A stretch of DNA of 8,181 bases. Source: Acidimicrobiia bacterium. Lineage in GTDB: Bacteria; Actinomycetota; Acidimicrobiia; Spongiisociales; SHLN01. Location: the NCBI GenBank assembly GCA_030624805.1, contig JAUXJL010000077.1:1-8181 (forward strand), written 5' to 3'. The position numbers and the translations under genes are program-made. Shown here one piece after another: positions 5,633-8,181 of this stretch (its first letter is position 1; every line of letters starts with the position of its first letter). Under the pieces are notes generated by a model. The model saw only the letters and a program-made list of their open reading frames with translations. It searched no databases and was not told the origin of the DNA.

Positions 5633-6540
5633 CGTGCCGACTCGGGCTCGACGAAGATCTGACTTGCGTCCGGCGCAACCTGGTGCACCGAAGCCTCGAT
5701 CTCGTCGATGGTGGACTCCACTTCTGCGCCGGTCAGGCCGTCCTTGAAGTCGACGTCGAGATTGACAACGATCTCACTCGGGCCCATGTGCATAGTGAGA
5801 AGCCGGCCGATGCTCTCGACATTCGGGTGAGAAAGGACCGCGGCCCTAATTTCGGACCGCACCTGCCGACTGGCGCTCTCACCGACGAGGAGACTCTTGA
5901 CCTCAAAGGCGACCAGAAATGCAACAACGGCCAACAATCCACCGATGGTCATCGATGCAGCTCCATCCCAGCGTGGGTTGCCGGTCCACTCGGCGAGGAG
6001 AATCCCGCTTGCGGCGATGAAGACGCCGATCACAGCCGCGCTGTCCTCGAACAACACCACCATGAGCGCCGGGTCTTTTGACTCGCGGATAGCTATCCAC
6101 ACCTTCCGACTGCCCCGTCGGTAGTTGAATTCCTTCACGGCAGGCCAAAAGGCGATCCCGATCTCAAAGGCGGCCGCCACCGCGAGCACGCCTAGGCTCC
6201 ACGCCAGATTCGTGGTCTCTTCGGGGTGTCGGAAGCGCTCATACCCTTGAAAAAACGAGACCACGGCGCCGCCGACGAACAGAAAAACGGCCACCATCAG
6301 CGACCAGAAGTAGAGCTCTTTCCCGCGTCCGAACTGGTGGCGGACATTCGGCCCATAACGGGACACCGCCGCACCACGGAGCAAGAAGAGCTGGTTGCCG
6401 CTATCGGCCGTTGAGTGGAAACCTTCGGCCAGCATGGCCGCCGAACCGGTTATGGCGGCCGCAACGAACTTCATGATGGCTATGAGGACGTTGGCGAGGA
6501 GTGCCAGGAGGACGAGCGTGCGTGATTCAGAGCCGGCCAT
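5629..6540 (-). CDS. Cation diffusion facilitator family transporter (ZnT9/SLC30A9-like)
   Basis: A 303-residue inner-membrane transporter of the CDF family, likely exporting a divalent metal in exchange for protons. Six hydrophobic segments (about 9-30, 33-56, 78-100, 112-134, 157-181, 193-216) precede a cytoplasmic metal-binding-type domain (222-303) with VVNLDVDFKDGLT and a helix of alternating charges. The transport site in TM2 is clear: AEGFHSTADSGNQLFLL with His42 and Asp46. In TM5 the usual HxxxD is VLFEDSAAV, with Asp166 kept but Val162 where His is expected. FGRGKELYFW (70-79) and this TM5 form are typical of the ZnT9-like branch. It is the first gene of an operon with homoserine kinase. 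A TAGACT hexamer 8 nt before the ATG suggests a leaderless promoter. Metal specificity cannot be stated. Confidence 0.9.
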   Translation of the reverse strand: MAGSESRTLVLLALLANVLIAIMKFVAAAITGSAAMLAEGFHSTADSGNQLFLLRGAAVSRYGPNVRHQFGRGKELYFWSLMVAVFLFVGGAVVSFFQGYERFRHPEETTNLAWSLGVLAVAAAFEIGIAFWPAVKEFNYRRGSRKVWIAIRESKDPALMVVLFEDSAAVIGVFIAASGILLAEWTGNPRWDGAASMTIGGLLAVVAFLVAFEVKSLLVGESASRQVRSEIRAAVLSHPNVESIGRLLTMHMGPSEIVVNLDVDFKDGLTGAEVESTIDEIEASVHQVAPDASQIFVEPESAR

Positions 6541-6548
6541 GAGAGGGC

Positions 6549-6554
6549 AGTCTA
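6549..6554 (-). promoter_or_regulatory. Putative -10 hexamer TAGACT of the transporter-thrB operon
   Basis: On the minus strand TAGACT is followed by 8 nt and the transporter ATG. It fits TANNNT with leaderless spacing and shares TAGNCT with the hexamers before the kinase and the peptidase C26. No strong -35 and no Shine-Dalgarno sequence are visible. Confidence 0.42.
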
Positions 6555-6592
6555 CGGACGGGGTGGTTGGCCATCACCCTTCTCGTTACAAC

Positions 6593-6633
6593 CGCAGTAC
6601 GCGGAACGCAATACCAATACGCAATACGCCAGA
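6593..6633 (+). repeat. Heptad array B, left arm
   Basis: Units in order are CGCAGTA, CGCGGAA, CGCAATA, CCAATA (one base short), CGCAATA and CGCCAGA. The last two match the end of array A's left arm (2367-2380) with one change. Bases 6618-6629 are an exact 12-bp inverted match to 6752-6763, and 6593-6602 an exact 10-bp inverted match to 6745-6754. The array lies in the divergent gap upstream of the transporter and the glycosylase. Confidence 0.72.
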
Positions 6634-6702
6634 ACCGCGGCAGGCGGAATTGTGTTGCCAGCCGGGTCAACTCCGAGCCCACGTCCCGATGCTCCGTGTG
6701 CT

Positions 6703-6745
6703 GGAGTTGCGAAGCAAGTCCTCAGCAACGCCGGAGGCGTTGCTG
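6703..6745 (+). repeat. Two-hairpin REP-like element, copy 2
   Basis: Bases 6703-6710 pair with 6714-6721 around loop GAA with one mismatch (GGAGTTGC against GCAAGTCC). After spacer TCA, 6723-6732 pair perfectly with 6736-6745 around loop GGA, a 10-bp stem. The order, 3-nt spacer and triloops repeat the minus-strand reading of 298-336. It directly adjoins the right arm of heptad array B. No T-run follows, and it points toward the glycosylase gene, so termination is an unlikely role. Confidence 0.6.
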
Positions 6746-6764
6746 CGTACTGCGTATTGCGTAC
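6744..6764 (-). repeat. Heptad array B, right arm
   Basis: Three 7-bp units (TGCGTAC, TGCGTAT, TGCGTAC) repeat in phase and decay into TGCCCCT. On the minus strand they are CGCANTA units, the inverse of the left arm at 6593-6633. A core of about 110 bp holds the two-hairpin element. The rest of the gap to the glycosylase start (6765-6823) shows no clear promoter. Confidence 0.68.
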
Positions 6765-6823
6765 TGCCCCTTACCGTCCCCCCGCTCAAGCCCGCGCGAT
6801 TGCCAGAATGGTAATGAAAACTC

Positions 6824-7711
6824 ATGCCCGAACTTCCCGACATCACCATTTACATCGAGGCACTCGACCGTTTCGTCGTGGGCGAAAAAATCGAGAAGAT
6901 CCGCATCACCGGGATCTCCTTGCTCGGCTCCTACGATCCGCCTATCGACGCCGCGCACGGCAAGACTGTGCTTGGCCTCCGCCGCATCGGAAAGCGGATT
7001 GTGTTCGAGCTCGATGACGACCTGTTCCTCGTGCTCCATCTCATGATCTCGGGACGCCTTCGGTGGAAGCCTAAAGGCGCCTCGATTCCCAAGAAGGTTG
7101 GCCTGGCGGCGTTCGACTTCCAGCCAGGCACCATCCTCCTCACCGAACAAAGCACCAAGAAACGGGCAACCCTCCACCTGCTCAGGGGGGAGGCGGCCCT
7201 GGCGGAGCACGATCGAGGTGGGATGGAACCTCTCAGCGCCACTCCTGAGGAGTTCGGCGATCAGCTGCTCGGGGCTCGCCACACGGTGAAACGAGCCCTC
7301 ACCGACCAGCGCTTGTTTAGCGGAATCGGCAACGCCTATTCGGACGAGATCCTGCATCGGGCCAAAATGTCGCCCTTCAAACTGACCAGCCAGATGAGCA
7401 GAGAGGAGGCCGTGGCCATACACGCCGCCGTTGTCGAGGTGCTCAGCGAGTGGACCGAACGGCTCCGAGCGGAGCTCGGCGACGGGTTCCCCGACAAGGT
7501 CACCGCCTTCCACGACGAGATGGCGGTCCACGGCAAGTTCAAACAAGCTTGCCCGGTGTGCGGGTCACCCGTCCAGCGCATCGTCTATGCGACATCCAAT
7601 GAGCTCAACTACTGCCCAGGATGCCAAACCGGCGGAAAGATCCTCGCCGACCGGTCGCTCTCACGCATCCTCAAGGATGAGTGGCCGAAGACACTCGAAG
7701 ACTTGGAGTGA
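6824..7711 (+). CDS. Fpg/Nei-family DNA glycosylase with atypical zinc finger
   Basis: A 295-residue base-excision repair enzyme of the formamidopyrimidine-DNA glycosylase/endonuclease VIII family. The N-terminus MPELPDI supplies catalytic Pro2 and Glu3 (after Met removal these are P1 and E2); Lys57 in RRIGKRIVFEL matches the conserved beta-hairpin lysine; Met74 in LHLMISGRL is a void-filling position; the helix-two-turn-helix carries DQRLFSGIGNAYSDEIL (161-177) with Asn170. A zinc finger CPVC...CPGC uses Cys243, 246, 264 and 267. Two points are odd: the Arg that normally precedes the second Cys pair is missing (SNELNYCPGC), and about 28 residues follow the finger (TGGKILADRSLSRILKDEW). The RRFG-type loop is replaced by TKKRATL. 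It therefore belongs to a divergent subfamily whose damaged-base substrate is not known to me. No ribosome binding site is evident before the ATG. Confidence 0.9.
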   Translation: MPELPDITIYIEALDRFVVGEKIEKIRITGISLLGSYDPPIDAAHGKTVLGLRRIGKRIVFELDDDLFLVLHLMISGRLRWKPKGASIPKKVGLAAFDFQPGTILLTEQSTKKRATLHLLRGEAALAEHDRGGMEPLSATPEEFGDQLLGARHTVKRALTDQRLFSGIGNAYSDEILHRAKMSPFKLTSQMSREEAVAIHAAVVEVLSEWTERLRAELGDGFPDKVTAFHDEMAVHGKFKQACPVCGSPVQRIVYATSNELNYCPGCQTGGKILADRSLSRILKDEWPKTLEDLE

Positions 7712-7753
7712 GCAGTTCAAGGTTCACCGTTGATAACGGAGTTGTGGCGCCGC

Positions 7754-7781
7754 GCGTGTTGCGTACCGCCCACCGGCTACC
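7754..7781 (-). repeat. Heptad array C, single degenerate arm
   Basis: Units GCGTGTT, GCGTACC, GCCCACC and GGCTACC follow at exact 7-bp steps in the convergent gap after the glycosylase, and the last unit includes the stop codon (7777-7779) of the PhzF-family gene. It is more decayed than arrays A and B and has no visible facing arm. A small CCGTT-GAT-AACGG hairpin stands just upstream (7727-7739). Confidence 0.45.
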
Positions 7782-8181
7782 GTGCAAGTTGCCTCACCTC
7801 GTCCTTCACAACCGTTCCGCCCAACTCGATCGCCGTCCCGTTCCACACAACGAGGATGCGCGATGAGCCACCCGCCGGGCCCTGGAGGATCTCGAGCGAG
7901 CCTTGTTCCGTCCCCTCGAACCTGAACAACGTCGCCAGCGCCACCGCCGCCGAGCCGGTCGCGGGGTCTTCGTCCACACCGAGGCGGGGCGCGAAGAATC
8001 GTGACCGGACCGGCGCGCCACGTGCGAAGACGTAAAGGCCGTCGGCGGTCGCGGCAGTTCCATCGAGGTCCGGGGAAACATGATCCAGCGCCCCCGGGTC
8101 CGGGACTTCGGCGAGAAGGAAGTCCATTGGTACTTCCACACGCCACGCTCGCACCGCGTCGACCGCAACCGCGCCGACGTC
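7777..8181 (-). CDS. PhzF-family protein, C-terminal part (5' truncated by window edge)
   Basis: The frame is open from the window edge, so the start lies outside; 134 residues remain, about half of a normal PhzF-like protein of 260-300 residues. The hallmark RFFAPRLGVDEDPATGSAAV is complete, followed by the last strands (GSLEILQGPAGGSSRILVVW, GGTVV). The family has the diaminopimelate-epimerase fold; PhzF itself isomerises a phenazine precursor, but most members have no known substrate, and no phenazine genes are present here. The conserved Glu of the first lobe is outside the window. Its 3' end runs into heptad array C and converges on the DNA glycosylase gene with 65 bp between them. Family call is firm; function is not. 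Confidence 0.88.
   Translation of the reverse strand, partial: DVGAVAVDAVRAWRVEVPMDFLLAEVPDPGALDHVSPDLDGTAATADGLYVFARGAPVRSRFFAPRLGVDEDPATGSAAVALATLFRFEGTEQGSLEILQGPAGGSSRILVVWNGTAIELGGTVVKDEVRQLAR

Noticed and set aside
7724..8146. 140-codon minus-strand frame overlapping the PhzF-family gene
   Set aside because: The alternative minus-strand frame carries the DPATGSA hallmark, so this is a shadow.

Overview
The window looks like chromosomal DNA from a GC-rich actinobacterium (phylum Actinomycetota), possibly a deep lineage such as Acidimicrobiia; that finer placement is a guess. Three things point there: a DevS/DevR-type (DosS/DosR) two-component pair, a 30-residue gene for the actinobacterial small-subunit protein bS22, and several start codons preceded at 7-8 nt by a TANNNT -10 hexamer, the layout of leaderless actinobacterial genes. 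No tRNA, rRNA, CRISPR array, transposase or phage gene was seen.

Layout. 1-273: 3' end of a pyridoxamine-5'-phosphate-oxidase-like flavoprotein (+). 274-440: a convergent gap full of hairpins. 441-1556: a GAF-domain NarL-type histidine kinase (-), divergent from a DevR-like response regulator at 1668-2342 (+), with a 12-bp perfect palindrome between them. 2343-2488: an inverted pair of degenerate 7-bp repeat arrays filling the gap to bS22 (2489-2581, -). 2638-3381: class I amidotransferase-like peptidase C26 (+). 3415-4815: lipoprotein with two NTF2-like domains and a pilin-like C-terminal domain (+). 4826-5632 and 5629-6540: homoserine kinase and a CDF/ZnT9-like cation transporter, an overlapping minus-strand operon. 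6541-6823: a divergent gap with a second inverted heptad array and a two-hairpin element. 6824-7711: Fpg/Nei-family DNA glycosylase (+). 7777-8181: C-terminal part of a PhzF-family protein (-), cut by the window edge.

How they work together. The kinase and response regulator are very likely partners and may sense redox or gas through a haem-binding GAF domain. The transporter and homoserine kinase are translationally coupled through ATGA. The other genes look like ordinary housekeeping or accessory genes without an evident shared pathway. The most unusual content is intergenic: heptad arrays facing each other across 70-110 bp cores, a third single array, and a two-hairpin element present twice in opposite orientations with one stem changed in sequence but preserved in shape. 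No large new defence or biosynthetic system is visible.
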